Shown here piece after piece: positions 42,178-51,462 of a stretch of DNA of 64,000 bases. The stretch covers positions 1 to 64,000 of the forward strand of contig CAYXTP010000015.1 in assembly GCA_964467985.1 (NCBI GenBank). Reading direction: 5' to 3'. The notes beneath the pieces are model-generated. The model did no database searches and was not told where the DNA came from. It saw only the letters and a list, made by a program, of their open reading frames with translations. Within the stretch, counting starts at the first letter, position 1, and each line of letters opens with the position of its first letter. The position numbers and the translations under genes are program-made. The DNA is from GCA-2720975 sp964467985. GTDB lineage: Bacteria; Planctomycetota; UBA1135; GCA-002686595.

Positions 42178-43215
42178 ATGAAACAATCCATCCTTCCCCT
42201 ACTGACCTTCTCCTCGTTGTGTGCCGCCATGGTGGGTATCGCCCCCTCACAGGAGCCCGAGCCGCAACGGGACATCCTTGTCGACCCTCCCGAGTGGGGC
42301 GTCTACGACGAACCGGTTGAGGAGTACAGCCTGCTCCAGGACGCTCCGGAACCGAAGGGGCAGCGGGAGGCCGAACTCGCCGTGCGGGTCGACGTACTTC
42401 GCACCCGTCTGACCACGCTCGAGGCCGAAATCAAGCGCTTGCAGCATTTGGATCGCCTCGAGGAAGCCAAGCGGGCCCAACAACAGGCCAAGGATCTGCG
42501 CACGGCCCTGCAGGCAACGGAACAAGAGCGGGCTTACAGAATTGAGTTTCAGAAACAGGCCGCCGGGCTGCCCGCAGATAACGCGTTCTTTGAACAAGAG
42601 CGGTCCAACCTGGATCGCGAGCAAGCCGAACTCCACGAACATCTCGCGCAATTGAAGCAAGAAATCACCTACCTCAAGCAGGCAGGAGATCTCGAGCGAG
42701 CCGAGCACAAGGCTCTGGAGGCAGAAGAGGTGAGCCAGATGCTCGAGAGACTGGTGCGCCAGATGAAGCTGCAGCAGACCAACAAGTTGTTCTACGGCCG
42801 CGTGCCGTCGGGGCTCCAAGACGATGCCCTAGTCGTTGATCGTTGGACAGAGGCCAAGCGACGAGGCACGGCCGTGCCTTCAGCGCGCAATCCGTTTGTT
42901 GACGCCTGGATGCGCGTTGATGCGCCGCACGCCGATGAAGAGGGCGAGGCCCGCGTCCACCACTTGCGAGTCGCCGCTGAGAACCTCAAGGCTGCAGGCC
43001 TACACGAGGAAGCCGAGGAACTCGCCCATCGCGCGCAGGCCCTGGCCGCCGAGCAGGCGCAAAGGGTCCATGGAGACCAGCATCAGAACCCCCTTGCTGG
43101 TCAGGTCGCTGAACTGACTGACATGGTCCACGAGTTGCGCGGACAGGTGTTCCAGATGCGCGAGATGATCGAGGAACTGCGCGCGCAGGTCCGCGAACTG
43201 AAATCCAGTCGGTAG
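42178..43215 (+). CDS. Exported coiled-coil protein
   Basis: The product has 345 residues. Signal peptide at 1-24 (LLTFSSLCAAMVGIAPSQ). Two long coiled-coil regions (about 60-200 and 260-345) are rich in Glu, Gln, Arg and Leu, joined by a Pro/Arg segment. It is five bases after the M56 gene, whose extracytoplasmic tail is also a coiled coil, so the two may interact. Unrecognised function, likely envelope structural or sensory. Confidence 0.65.
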   Translation: MKQSILPLLTFSSLCAAMVGIAPSQEPEPQRDILVDPPEWGVYDEPVEEYSLLQDAPEPKGQREAELAVRVDVLRTRLTTLEAEIKRLQHLDRLEEAKRAQQQAKDLRTALQATEQERAYRIEFQKQAAGLPADNAFFEQERSNLDREQAELHEHLAQLKQEITYLKQAGDLERAEHKALEAEEVSQMLERLVRQMKLQQTNKLFYGRVPSGLQDDALVVDRWTEAKRRGTAVPSARNPFVDAWMRVDAPHADEEGEARVHHLRVAAENLKAAGLHEEAEELAHRAQALAAEQAQRVHGDQHQNPLAGQVAELTDMVHELRGQVFQMREMIEELRAQVRELKSSR

Positions 43216-43238
43216 CACCCTTCAGGGTCAAGATCGGC

Positions 43239-43286
43239 AACTGCCGCCCAGTCCTCCTGAGGGGGGGAGTGGGTGGCAGTTTTTTT
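43239..43286 (+). terminator. Intrinsic terminator of the BlaI-M56 operon
   Basis: Stem CTGCCGCCCA at 43241-43250 pairs with TGGGTGGCAG at 43270-43279 (one G-T pair), with A-T extension at the base, and is followed by seven T at 43280-43286. It lies 24 bases after the coiled-coil gene stop. Confidence 0.85.
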
Positions 43287-43469
43287 GGTTGGGGCTCGAA
43301 CCGTTGCTAAAAGGGGCATCGGGGCAAGGCAAGGAACACCCTGGGACGGGTGAATGCAGACCGCAGCCATGCGTACCTCGCCTGACGCGTGTGGACCAAT
43401 ACCGCCGGGCGTCTCGCGTCCATTTTGCCTAGTGGTCCGCGCACATTGAGTTAGGTTCTTCCAGCGAGG

Positions 43470-44456
43470 ATGTCCATGGCCCCCATCGGAGCGAAACGCA
43501 GAGACAAGCACTCTCCTGAAGAGAAACAGAGACTTCAGGCCGCGGGGAAGATGCAAGTTGCCTACCGGCGGCTGAAGCGCGTTCGAAGAGGCCTGACTCA
43601 CAACCTTTGGTGGGCCAAGCTCTTTGCGGTGATCTCTAGCCTGGCCATTCTCTTTGTGCTGGACTTCAGCTTGGGCATCATCGCCCTCGTGATCGGGGCC
43701 AATGCCCTCAATCTTTACCTGTCGGTCTTGGCGATCCGATTTGTCGACCGGAGGCCGTTCATCTGGGCAATGTGGATCCTCCTGTTGCACTTGACGGAGG
43801 TGGCTGGGCAGGTCTACGAGGGTGGCCCTTGGTTCGTAAGCGCCTGCTGGGCTGTGTGGTTCGTGGTCATCGCGACCGATGCCTGGAAACTCGAAAGCGA
43901 AGCCAAGGACTACCCGGATCTCTTCCTGTCGAAACGCCTGCGGAACGAGCACCTGACGCACGACCCGGAGACCAGCGGCTCGATCCGCAAGCGCCACCGG
44001 GCCGTCGAACGGTCGCGCGCCTTCAGCCTCTGGCGGCGGCGCTTCATTTGGGTCGGCGCAACGGCCGCGCTTTCGTATGGCGCCGTGGCAGGCTACAGGG
44101 TCTACACGGCCCCACCGTCTCCCGAGTCCATGCTGGAGGAATTTCGGGCGGCTTGGAACGCGGACGACGTGGCTGCCGTCGCCGCCGAGGGGTACACCGA
44201 GCGGATGTGCCGTCAACTGGAACGCAACTTGCCCTCGCTGAAACAGCGCAACGAATGGGGCCTTCGCCTCCCGCAGCTGGAGGAGCCCAGCTGGACAGAA
44301 ACGGAGGCATTCATCGGCACCCTGCGCGCCCGGGCCAACTTCCCCGGCCAAACCGGCAGCCTCAGTCTCAGATTGGAGTACCTCAACCACCGCTGGGTTG
44401 TCACGAGCCTCAAGTGGAACCGAGACGAGGCCCGGGCACTGGAGTCACTTCGGTAG
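43470..44456 (+). CDS. Membrane protein of unknown function
   Basis: The product has 328 residues. A basic N-terminus (about 1-45) precedes four TM helices at about 50-70, 71-90, 98-115 and 125-140. A soluble part, one more TM near 195-215 and a C-terminal extracytoplasmic domain (about 220-328, for example EFRAAWNADDVAAVAAEGYT) follow. That last domain resembles NTF2-like folds at low confidence. No known family. It stands alone after the terminator. Confidence 0.65.
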   Translation: MSMAPIGAKRRDKHSPEEKQRLQAAGKMQVAYRRLKRVRRGLTHNLWWAKLFAVISSLAILFVLDFSLGIIALVIGANALNLYLSVLAIRFVDRRPFIWAMWILLLHLTEVAGQVYEGGPWFVSACWAVWFVVIATDAWKLESEAKDYPDLFLSKRLRNEHLTHDPETSGSIRKRHRAVERSRAFSLWRRRFIWVGATAALSYGAVAGYRVYTAPPSPESMLEEFRAAWNADDVAAVAAEGYTERMCRQLERNLPSLKQRNEWGLRLPQLEEPSWTETEAFIGTLRARANFPGQTGSLSLRLEYLNHRWVVTSLKWNRDEARALESLR

Positions 44457-44759
44457 AAGCGGTTCGAGATCTGCAAGAAGCCACCGATAGAGGGCTGCTT
44501 GTGCCGCCGGTTTGACTCAAACTTGACCCGTCTTGAAATCTGGGACTCGAAAGGGACCGGGACCCGCGGGGGGTATATGGACTAAGGTAGAGCACCTGCC
44601 CGGCCGCATACCCAACCCCCNNNNNNNNNNNNNNNNNNNNNNNNNNNNNNNNNNNNNNNNNNNNNNNNNNNNNNNNNNNNNNNNNNNNNNNNNNNNNNNN
44701 NNNNNNNNNNNNNNNNNNNNAACCCCCTAACCCCCTAACCCCCCATCCCCCTCGACCCC
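44457..44759. repeat. Tandem TAACCCCC-type repeat with assembly gap (44621-44720)
   Basis: The stretch before moxR ends in ACCCAACCCCC at 44614-44620 and resumes after 100 N with repeats of AACCCCCT (44721-44744). The microsatellite probably broke the assembly. No gene seen here. It must hold the promoter and leader of the moxR operon. Confidence 0.7.
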
Positions 44760-45803
44760 ATGTCCGAAGCCTCTCTCGAGCGCCTGCGTCAGACCCACGC
44801 GCGCATGAAAACTGAATTGCAGCGTGTGATCGTCGGGCAGGACGAAGTGATCGATCAGTTGCTGCTGGCCATCCTGACCCGCGGCCACTGCTTGCTGGTG
44901 GGCGTGCCCGGCTTGGCCAAGACGCTGATGATCTCCAGCGTGGCTCAGACGATGAAATTGGATTTCAACCGCATCCAGTTCACCCCCGATCTGATGCCCT
45001 CGGACATCACCGGAACAGAGCTGCTGCACATCGATCCAGAAGGCGGCGAGCGCTCGTTCCGCTTCGCACCCGGCCCACTGTTTTGCAACGTCCTGTTGGC
45101 GGACGAGATCAACCGCACACCTCCGAAGACCCAAGCCGCGTTGCTGGAAGCCATGGTCGAGCGGCAGGTCACGTCAGGCGGCACGACCCATGCTTTGCCG
45201 GATCCCTTCTTCGTGCTGGCCACCCAGAACCCCATCGAACAGGAAGGCACCTACCCGCTGCCCGAGGCACAGCTGGACCGCTTCATGTTTATGGTCAAGG
45301 TGGACTACCCCGATGCGGATGAGGAGCGCGAGATTCTGCGACGCACCACCGGCAACGCAGGTGAAACCATCGAAGGCATCCTGGACGGCGAGGAGCTCCA
45401 CGAGTTGCAGGCCGCAGTACGCGAGGTGCCGGTTGCGGACGCGGTCTATGACTACGCCTTGGCCTTGACGCGCAGCTCGCGCGTGCGCGGTGACACGCCT
45501 CTGGATTTCATCAAGGAGTACGTGACCTGGGGTGCCGGCCCGCGCGCCAGCCAGTTCCTGATCTTGGGCGGCAAGGCGCACGCCGCTTTGCAGGGGCGCA
45601 ACCACGTGTCGACAGAAGACGTGCGCGCCGTGGCCCACCCGGTTTTACGTCACCGCATCCTGGTCAACTTCACCGCCCAAGCCGAAGGGGTCGACTCCGA
45701 CACCATCGTCGATCGCCTGCTCGAATCTGTTCAACCCGGAGCCGGAGTGGGAGCGGGCGTGCCAGGCTTGAGTCCGTCGAGTTTGGGCGAGGCCGCTGGC
45801 TGA
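44760..45803 (+). CDS. MoxR-type AAA+ ATPase
   Basis: The product has 347 residues. Walker A GVPGLAKT near 48-55, Walker B LLADEIN near 111-117, sensor 1 ATQNP, Arg finger region LDRFMF and the C-terminal AAA lid. MoxR ATPases act as chaperones on vWA proteins. It starts the operon and is followed after 13 bases by a DUF58 protein and then vWA-type membrane proteins, the standard MoxR-DUF58-BatA order. Confidence 0.92.
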   Translation: MSEASLERLRQTHARMKTELQRVIVGQDEVIDQLLLAILTRGHCLLVGVPGLAKTLMISSVAQTMKLDFNRIQFTPDLMPSDITGTELLHIDPEGGERSFRFAPGPLFCNVLLADEINRTPPKTQAALLEAMVERQVTSGGTTHALPDPFFVLATQNPIEQEGTYPLPEAQLDRFMFMVKVDYPDADEEREILRRTTGNAGETIEGILDGEELHELQAAVREVPVADAVYDYALALTRSSRVRGDTPLDFIKEYVTWGAGPRASQFLILGGKAHAALQGRNHVSTEDVRAVAHPVLRHRILVNFTAQAEGVDSDTIVDRLLESVQPGAGVGAGVPGLSPSSLGEAAG

Positions 45804-45816
45804 GCCACAGCCTCCG

Positions 45817-46725
45817 ATGGTCCCCCACTTCGCAGGACTCGATCCGGCCATCCTCGACCGCCTCTCCAGCTTGAGCCTGGTGGCGCGCAAGGTCGTGGAG
45901 GGCACCTTGAGTGGAACCCACCGCTCCCCGCACCACGGGAGTTCGGTGGAGTTTGCTCAACACCGCGCCTACGCGCCCGGCGATGAATTGCGTCGTATCG
46001 ATTGGAAGGTGTACGGGCGTTCGGAACGCTTGGTGGTCAAGGAGTATGTGGAAGAGACCAACCTGGCATGCAATCTCCTGCTGGATGCATCCGAGTCCAT
46101 GGCCTTCACTTCGCTCAATTGGAGCAAGTTCGACTACGCGCGCTGGGCCGTTGCCGCCCTCAGTCACCTGGTCATTGGAGCGCGAGACACAGCGGGCTTG
46201 GTGGTCTTCGATCAGCAGCACCGCAGCAAGGTGCCCCCCGGGAATGGATCCGCGCAGGAGGTGGCCATCCTGAAGACCCTGGAGACCAGCGAGCCCGGCG
46301 GCCCTACGGCCATCGGTGAAGTGTTGCGGACCCTCGCCCCGCGCTTGCGGCGACGGGGCATCAGCATGATTTTCAGCGACTTCTTCGACGAGGTGGAAAC
46401 CATTCTGGAGGGTATTCGCAGACTGGTTCACGGGGGTCACGAACCGATCTTGGTTCAGATCCTCGACCCTCTCGAAACGAGTTTTGAACTCGATGCCCTG
46501 CTCAAACTCGAGGGGCTCGAGGGGGCCGGCTCACACAAGATCGATCCCAAGACGATCCGCGAGGCCTACCTCAAGGAAATGGAGGCCCACAACCAGGCGC
46601 TGGCCCGGGCGGCCCGATCCCTTTCGGTGGACCTGGTTCAGACCACGACCGACAAGCCGCTCGACGCTGTCCTCTCTGCTTACTTGAACCGGCGCAGCGC
46701 GCGAGCACGGGGAGGGGGGCGCTAG
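45817..46725 (+). CDS. DUF58 domain protein
   Basis: The product has 302 residues. It has the characteristic DUF58 core around YAPGDELRRIDWKVYGR, followed by a vWA-like part (LLLDASESMAF, with DxSxS). No signal peptide or TM; cytoplasmic. It is the usual partner of MoxR. Its stop abuts the next ATG directly. Confidence 0.9.
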   Translation: MVPHFAGLDPAILDRLSSLSLVARKVVEGTLSGTHRSPHHGSSVEFAQHRAYAPGDELRRIDWKVYGRSERLVVKEYVEETNLACNLLLDASESMAFTSLNWSKFDYARWAVAALSHLVIGARDTAGLVVFDQQHRSKVPPGNGSAQEVAILKTLETSEPGGPTAIGEVLRTLAPRLRRRGISMIFSDFFDEVETILEGIRRLVHGGHEPILVQILDPLETSFELDALLKLEGLEGAGSHKIDPKTIREAYLKEMEAHNQALARAARSLSVDLVQTTTDKPLDAVLSAYLNRRSARARGGGR

Positions 46726-49017
46726 ATGTTCGAGGGCTTCGTCAACCCCGGGCTGGTGATCGGGACCTCCTTGGCGGCGGTTCCGTTGCTGATCCACTTG
46801 CTCAACCGGCAGCGCTACAAACCCATGCCCTGGGGCGCGATGCGTTTTGTGATCGCCGCCTACCGCAAGACGCGGCGGCGCGTGCGACTGGAAAACTTAT
46901 TGCTCCTGCTGCTGCGCATGGCGGGCATCGCCTTGCTGGCCCTGTGCGTCGCGCGACCGTTCGCGGGCGGAGACGGGGCACTGGGCCCGATGACGGAAGC
47001 GCGGCGGGATGTCGTGCTCGTGGTGGATGCCTCCGCTTCGACGGGCTACCGAGAGCAGGTGGAGACCGTGTTCGAACGCAGCTTGCGCCGAGTCACGGCG
47101 TTGTTGGAAGAGCTCGACGGCCCCCGCGGGGATCGAGCGCAACTGATTGTGATGGGACGCACACCACGGGCCTTGGGTTGGGGAGACCCCAGCAAGGCCC
47201 TCAATCTCGTCCCGACCCTGGCACCGGGCGCGGAGCGTGCAGATCTGGCCGCAACCCTGGCGAAGGTGCTAGCCATTTGTGAGGAAGACGCAGCAGGCAC
47301 AGGCAGCGCCCACGTGCAGGTACGCATCCTGTGTGACTTGCAGCAGGATCTCTTTGCGAGCCTACGGGGGGACGTGTCCGATTCAAACGCAACGCCAGTT
47401 CCCACGAACCCGTCCGACGCGCGGGAGGGAGACCAGACAGACAGCGTTGCTCTCGCCCGCCAGCACTTGGACAACTTGCAGGATCTCGGAGTAAGGGTCT
47501 TGATTGAAGATCAAGGCCCCACCGCGAGCACGCCCGCCAACCTGTCGATCCAGTCCATCCGCACCCTGAACCAGCCGATCGGCGAACGAGCTCGAGTGCA
47601 GGTAGCGGTTCTCGTGTCCAACCACGGCAGCTCGCCCAGGCCGGCGGAACGGGTTGCCCTGCGAGTCAATGGAAACAAGTTGCCGATTGTCCAGGTGGAT
47701 GTGCCTGCTCGTGGACAGGCCGAAGCTCTCTTCTCGTTCCAGGCGGAAACGCCCGGGCCGCAGAGTGTGGAAACTCACCTGGAGGGAGACCAGTTGGCCG
47801 CCGACGATCGGCGTGCAGCGGTCATCATTGTGCCGCCGGCCATTTCTGTGCTCGTCGTCAACGGTTCGCCGTCTACCGAGTTGGACAAGGACGGAGTGGG
47901 GTATCTGTTGCTCTCCCTCGAACCCCTGCGGGTAGGAGACGGTCCAGGCAACACCCTGGTCGCTCCCTTCGAGGCCAGCGAAATCGCTCCGGCGGACCTG
48001 CTCTCGACTAGCTTGGATCTGCGCGACTACCAGGTCATCGTCTTGGCGGGCGTGGCCAGCTTGCCAGACACGGCTGTTCAAGCCTTGACCGATCGCGTGG
48101 CGAGTGGAGCCTCTCTGATTTTCGCGATGGGCTCGCGCCTCGCAGACCTGGAGGGCACCAACCGGAAACTGTTCCGCGCCGACGGCACGGGCCTACTGCC
48201 AGCAGAACTGTTGCAGCGCAGAAGCACTTCGCGCCGCGGCCGCTACTGGCGTGTGGGTCAATTCGAAGAGGCGCACCCCGTCTTCAAGTTCTTCTCGGAC
48301 GAGCATTGGAAGCCACTGTTAACTGAGGTGCCCATCTATTCCTTCGTCGAGGCGCGAGCGCTCGACGACGCGCGAGTGCTGGCCCGCCTGGATGACGAGA
48401 GCCGCTCGCCGCTGTTGATCGAGCGCCCCTTCGATCAGGGGCGCGTTTACCTCTGGACGACCAGCTTCGAGCAGGATTGGACGGACATCGTCGCATCACC
48501 CAGCACGCTCGTGCCGCTCATGCACGAGTGGATGATGAGCGCTGGCAGCCAAGACTCGGGGCCGCGTGAAGCACGGCCTTCGGAGCCGATCTCCCTGATC
48601 CTGGACGGCTTTCCGCGCGAGCCGCAATTGGTCCGCCCGGACGGAACCGGAAGGCCCCTGACCGAATCCCCCGTGCAACAGCCGGACGGACGTTGGCGTC
48701 TGGCGACCCTGGCCGCCACCGACACGGCTCTGCCCGGGCTCTACAGTGTGCAGTTGGAGGGGGCTGCGGCTGAGCCGTTTGCGATCTCGCTCGATCCCCG
48801 AGAAAGCGAACTCGAGCGCATCTCCCCAGTGATCCTGGATAGCCTGCATCCCGCCTTGGGGCTTGTGGAACCCGACTCTTCCACGGGGAGTGACAGCGAT
48901 CTGCCAGCGCGTCGTGGTGAGGTCTGGCGCTGGCTTGCACTGGCTGCGCTGGTGGCCTTGGTGGCGGAGTCCATTTGGGGTGCGCGACTGGGGCGGCGCA
49001 GGAAGGTGGTGGCTTGA
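46726..49017 (+). CDS. BatA-like membrane protein (aerotolerance type)
   Basis: The product has 763 residues. N-terminal BatA motif (LVIGTSLAAVPLLIHLLNRQ) with TM helix, second TM about 62-82, an extracytoplasmic vWA region (VVLVVDASASTGYREQ), a long beta-rich part and a C-terminal TM near 735-752. Its stop overlaps the next start (TGATG). Like BatA it should present a vWA domain at the membrane, acting with MoxR. Confidence 0.82.
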   Translation: MFEGFVNPGLVIGTSLAAVPLLIHLLNRQRYKPMPWGAMRFVIAAYRKTRRRVRLENLLLLLLRMAGIALLALCVARPFAGGDGALGPMTEARRDVVLVVDASASTGYREQVETVFERSLRRVTALLEELDGPRGDRAQLIVMGRTPRALGWGDPSKALNLVPTLAPGAERADLAATLAKVLAICEEDAAGTGSAHVQVRILCDLQQDLFASLRGDVSDSNATPVPTNPSDAREGDQTDSVALARQHLDNLQDLGVRVLIEDQGPTASTPANLSIQSIRTLNQPIGERARVQVAVLVSNHGSSPRPAERVALRVNGNKLPIVQVDVPARGQAEALFSFQAETPGPQSVETHLEGDQLAADDRRAAVIIVPPAISVLVVNGSPSTELDKDGVGYLLLSLEPLRVGDGPGNTLVAPFEASEIAPADLLSTSLDLRDYQVIVLAGVASLPDTAVQALTDRVASGASLIFAMGSRLADLEGTNRKLFRADGTGLLPAELLQRRSTSRRGRYWRVGQFEEAHPVFKFFSDEHWKPLLTEVPIYSFVEARALDDARVLARLDDESRSPLLIERPFDQGRVYLWTTSFEQDWTDIVASPSTLVPLMHEWMMSAGSQDSGPREARPSEPISLILDGFPREPQLVRPDGTGRPLTESPVQQPDGRWRLATLAATDTALPGLYSVQLEGAAAEPFAISLDPRESELERISPVILDSLHPALGLVEPDSSTGSDSDLPARRGEVWRWLALAALVALVAESIWGARLGRRRKVVA

Positions 49018-51407
49018 TGAACGTGCCTCACGCTGCCCCTGCAGAGCTTGCCCAGGGTCCCAGTGTCCAGGAAACCTGGCGACTGCTCGAGGCCCCGACC
49101 GCCTGGATCGTGGTGCTCATCATCGCTCCCTTGGTGGCTTGGGTTGCCTGGTACGCCTACCGCTCGGAGTCATTGGGACGTGGCATCCGCGCCACACTGA
49201 TCAGCCTGCGTGCCGGTTCCCTTTGCCTGCTCCTGCTCGTGTTGTTTCGACCCGTTCAGGTGCGCAGTCAGGAGAACGTCCAGGCACCCGAAGTTCTGAT
49301 CTTGATGGATGACTCGGCCAGCATGCGTCACCGGGATGCCTACGAGGGTGAGGCCGAGATCGCCACGGCGGTAGAAGAACTGGTGGGCACGGCACCCAAG
49401 CAAGCCACGCGCTTAGATGTCGCTCGCGCCTGTCTTGAGACGCATGTGCTGGGACTGCTCAGCGACGGCGGTTACGTGCCGCGCCTCTACGGTTTCGATG
49501 AGAGCCTCACGCCACTGGCCCAACTCGACCACCTTTCTGGCCGGGGCCCGGGCACGCACTTGGGCGAGGCTCTGGCCCAAGCCTTGACCGCCCACCGCGG
49601 CCGGCATGTCACCGATGTGGTCGTCGTTTCCGATGGCCGTTCGAACGGCGGCCCGCTAGTGGAAGAAGCCGCCCTACTCGCACGCGCAGCGGGCGCGCCC
49701 GTGCACACCATCGTCGTGGGAGATACGCGCCCGGAGCGCAACCTAGTCGTAGAGTTGGTGGAAGCTCCTTCGTCTGTACTCGAAGGCGACGAGGTCGTCA
49801 TCGCGGTGCGTGTCCATGGCCGCGGGGTAGGCTCGGGGAGCGCCACAGTGACGCTGGAAGAACTCGATTCCGATGATGGCGCGCGCACCCTGGCCAGTGA
49901 GACAATCAACCTGGAACGCACGGGGGAACGCATCGTGCTGGTGGCCCCTGCCGGTTCCGGGCAGGGCGATGCGAGTCAGCGGCGGTTCCGAGTCAGCGTG
50001 CCGCCCCTGCCGGAAGAGCGCATGCTCGACGACAACACTTTGGTCGCCCGCGTCCACGTGGCCACCGAGAAGATTCGCGTGCTGTACGTCGAGGCGCACC
50101 CGCGCTATGAGTACCGCTTCCTCAAGGACTTGCTGGTGCGCGCTGACGACCGCATTGAAGCCCAGATCTACCTGCTCTCGGCCACTCCCGGCTTTCCCCA
50201 GGAAGTCTCGCCTGGGATGCAGCGCTTGGTGCGCGTACCCACAGGGCGTCGGGAGTTGCTCGACAACTACGACGTGATCTTGCTTGGTGACGTGAACCCC
50301 TACTCGATCTCCCCCGATCCCGCAGAAGGCGAGCGCTTCGTCAAGTCCCTGTTCGAGTTTGTGGAGAACGGCGGGGGGCTGGGCATCATCGCTGGCGAGT
50401 ACGAGAACCCGCGTGCCGTGGCAGGCACGGACTTCGCGCGCTTGCTGCCCGTCAAACTCGACCCCTCCGACGGCCTGGGTTTCGACGGTGCCACGGTGAC
50501 CGAACACAGACCGAGATTGGAGTCCCCAGGGAATCCCCACGAGATCGTGCGTCTGCATCCGGACCTGGAACTCAATCGCGAGCTCTGGGAAGAACCGACA
50601 GGGCTGCGAGGCTACTACTGGTACTTCCCCGTGGCGGGCGCCAAGCCGGGCTCGCAAGTCTTGCTGCGCCACCCACAGCAACCTCTGACGGGAAGTTCGG
50701 AGCGCGACCCTCTGCTGGTCATCGGATACCACCCCTCCGGTCGCACCATGTTTCTGGCGACGGACGACTCCACTTGGCGATGGCGCTACCGCTATGTGCA
50801 CCGCTATCACGAGCGTTTCTGGCGCAATGCGATCCGTTGGTTGGCCCTGGGGCGCCTGCGCGAGGGCGATCGTCGTTACGCGCTCGAGCCCTTGCGCTCG
50901 CGCTTCGACCTCGACGAGCGCGTGGTGTTAGAAGCGCGCGTCTTGGATGAGGACTTTCAGCCCAGCAGCGCACCCTCGCAGAAGGCCCGCCTGCAGGGCC
51001 CCGACGGCATGGCCGAGGACTTGGAACTCAGCGCCGTACCCGACCGGCCCGGGTTGTTCCGGGTCGACTTGCAACCCGACGTGCCCGGTCGGTTCCAGGC
51101 ATGGATTGAGGTCGACGGGGAACGCATTGCAGGGGCCGAGTTTGAAGTGGTCCTTCCCTCTCGAGAAAATGAAGACCCCAGCCCAGACCCGCTGGCTATG
51201 CAGGCCCTGGCCAGCATGACCGGTGGCATCGCCGTGCGAGCCACCGACACAACGGGCTTGGCCGCAGCCTTCCCCGGGGACGAAGAACGCCGTGAGCCAA
51301 TTTCCTCCGAGCTGCGCGATGCCTGGGACCACTGGGGGACGCTTCTGCTGGCCCTGGGCCTGCTCTCCGTCGAGTGGATCCTGCGAAAGCGCCACGAACT
51401 GATCTAA
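49017..51407 (+). CDS. vWA-containing membrane protein with GATase-like C-terminal region
   Basis: The product has 796 residues from ATG 49017. N-terminal TM helices near 28-50 and 62-78. vWA domain from about 85 (VLILMDDSASMRH, DxSxS; VVVVSDGRSNGG). An extracytoplasmic class-I-glutamine-amidotransferase-like region follows (VRVLYVEAHPRYEYRFLKDL through DVILLGDVNP). C-terminal TM near 775-790. It pairs with the BatA-like protein directly upstream. Same layout as planctomycete DUF-type membrane vWA proteins; exact role unknown. Confidence 0.8.
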   Translation: MNVPHAAPAELAQGPSVQETWRLLEAPTAWIVVLIIAPLVAWVAWYAYRSESLGRGIRATLISLRAGSLCLLLLVLFRPVQVRSQENVQAPEVLILMDDSASMRHRDAYEGEAEIATAVEELVGTAPKQATRLDVARACLETHVLGLLSDGGYVPRLYGFDESLTPLAQLDHLSGRGPGTHLGEALAQALTAHRGRHVTDVVVVSDGRSNGGPLVEEAALLARAAGAPVHTIVVGDTRPERNLVVELVEAPSSVLEGDEVVIAVRVHGRGVGSGSATVTLEELDSDDGARTLASETINLERTGERIVLVAPAGSGQGDASQRRFRVSVPPLPEERMLDDNTLVARVHVATEKIRVLYVEAHPRYEYRFLKDLLVRADDRIEAQIYLLSATPGFPQEVSPGMQRLVRVPTGRRELLDNYDVILLGDVNPYSISPDPAEGERFVKSLFEFVENGGGLGIIAGEYENPRAVAGTDFARLLPVKLDPSDGLGFDGATVTEHRPRLESPGNPHEIVRLHPDLELNRELWEEPTGLRGYYWYFPVAGAKPGSQVLLRHPQQPLTGSSERDPLLVIGYHPSGRTMFLATDDSTWRWRYRYVHRYHERFWRNAIRWLALGRLREGDRRYALEPLRSRFDLDERVVLEARVLDEDFQPSSAPSQKARLQGPDGMAEDLELSAVPDRPGLFRVDLQPDVPGRFQAWIEVDGERIAGAEFEVVLPSRENEDPSPDPLAMQALASMTGGIAVRATDTTGLAAAFPGDEERREPISSELRDAWDHWGTLLLALGLLSVEWILRKRHELI

Positions 51408-51462
51408 GCTGACTCTGTGGGGACTTGCGGGGGCTTGCCTCCCCAGTTCTCGCGCCACGCCC

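Noticed and set aside
43101..44390. 429-codon frame on the - strand
   Set aside because: It overlaps a clear terminator and a membrane protein gene on the other strand; composition is not protein-like.
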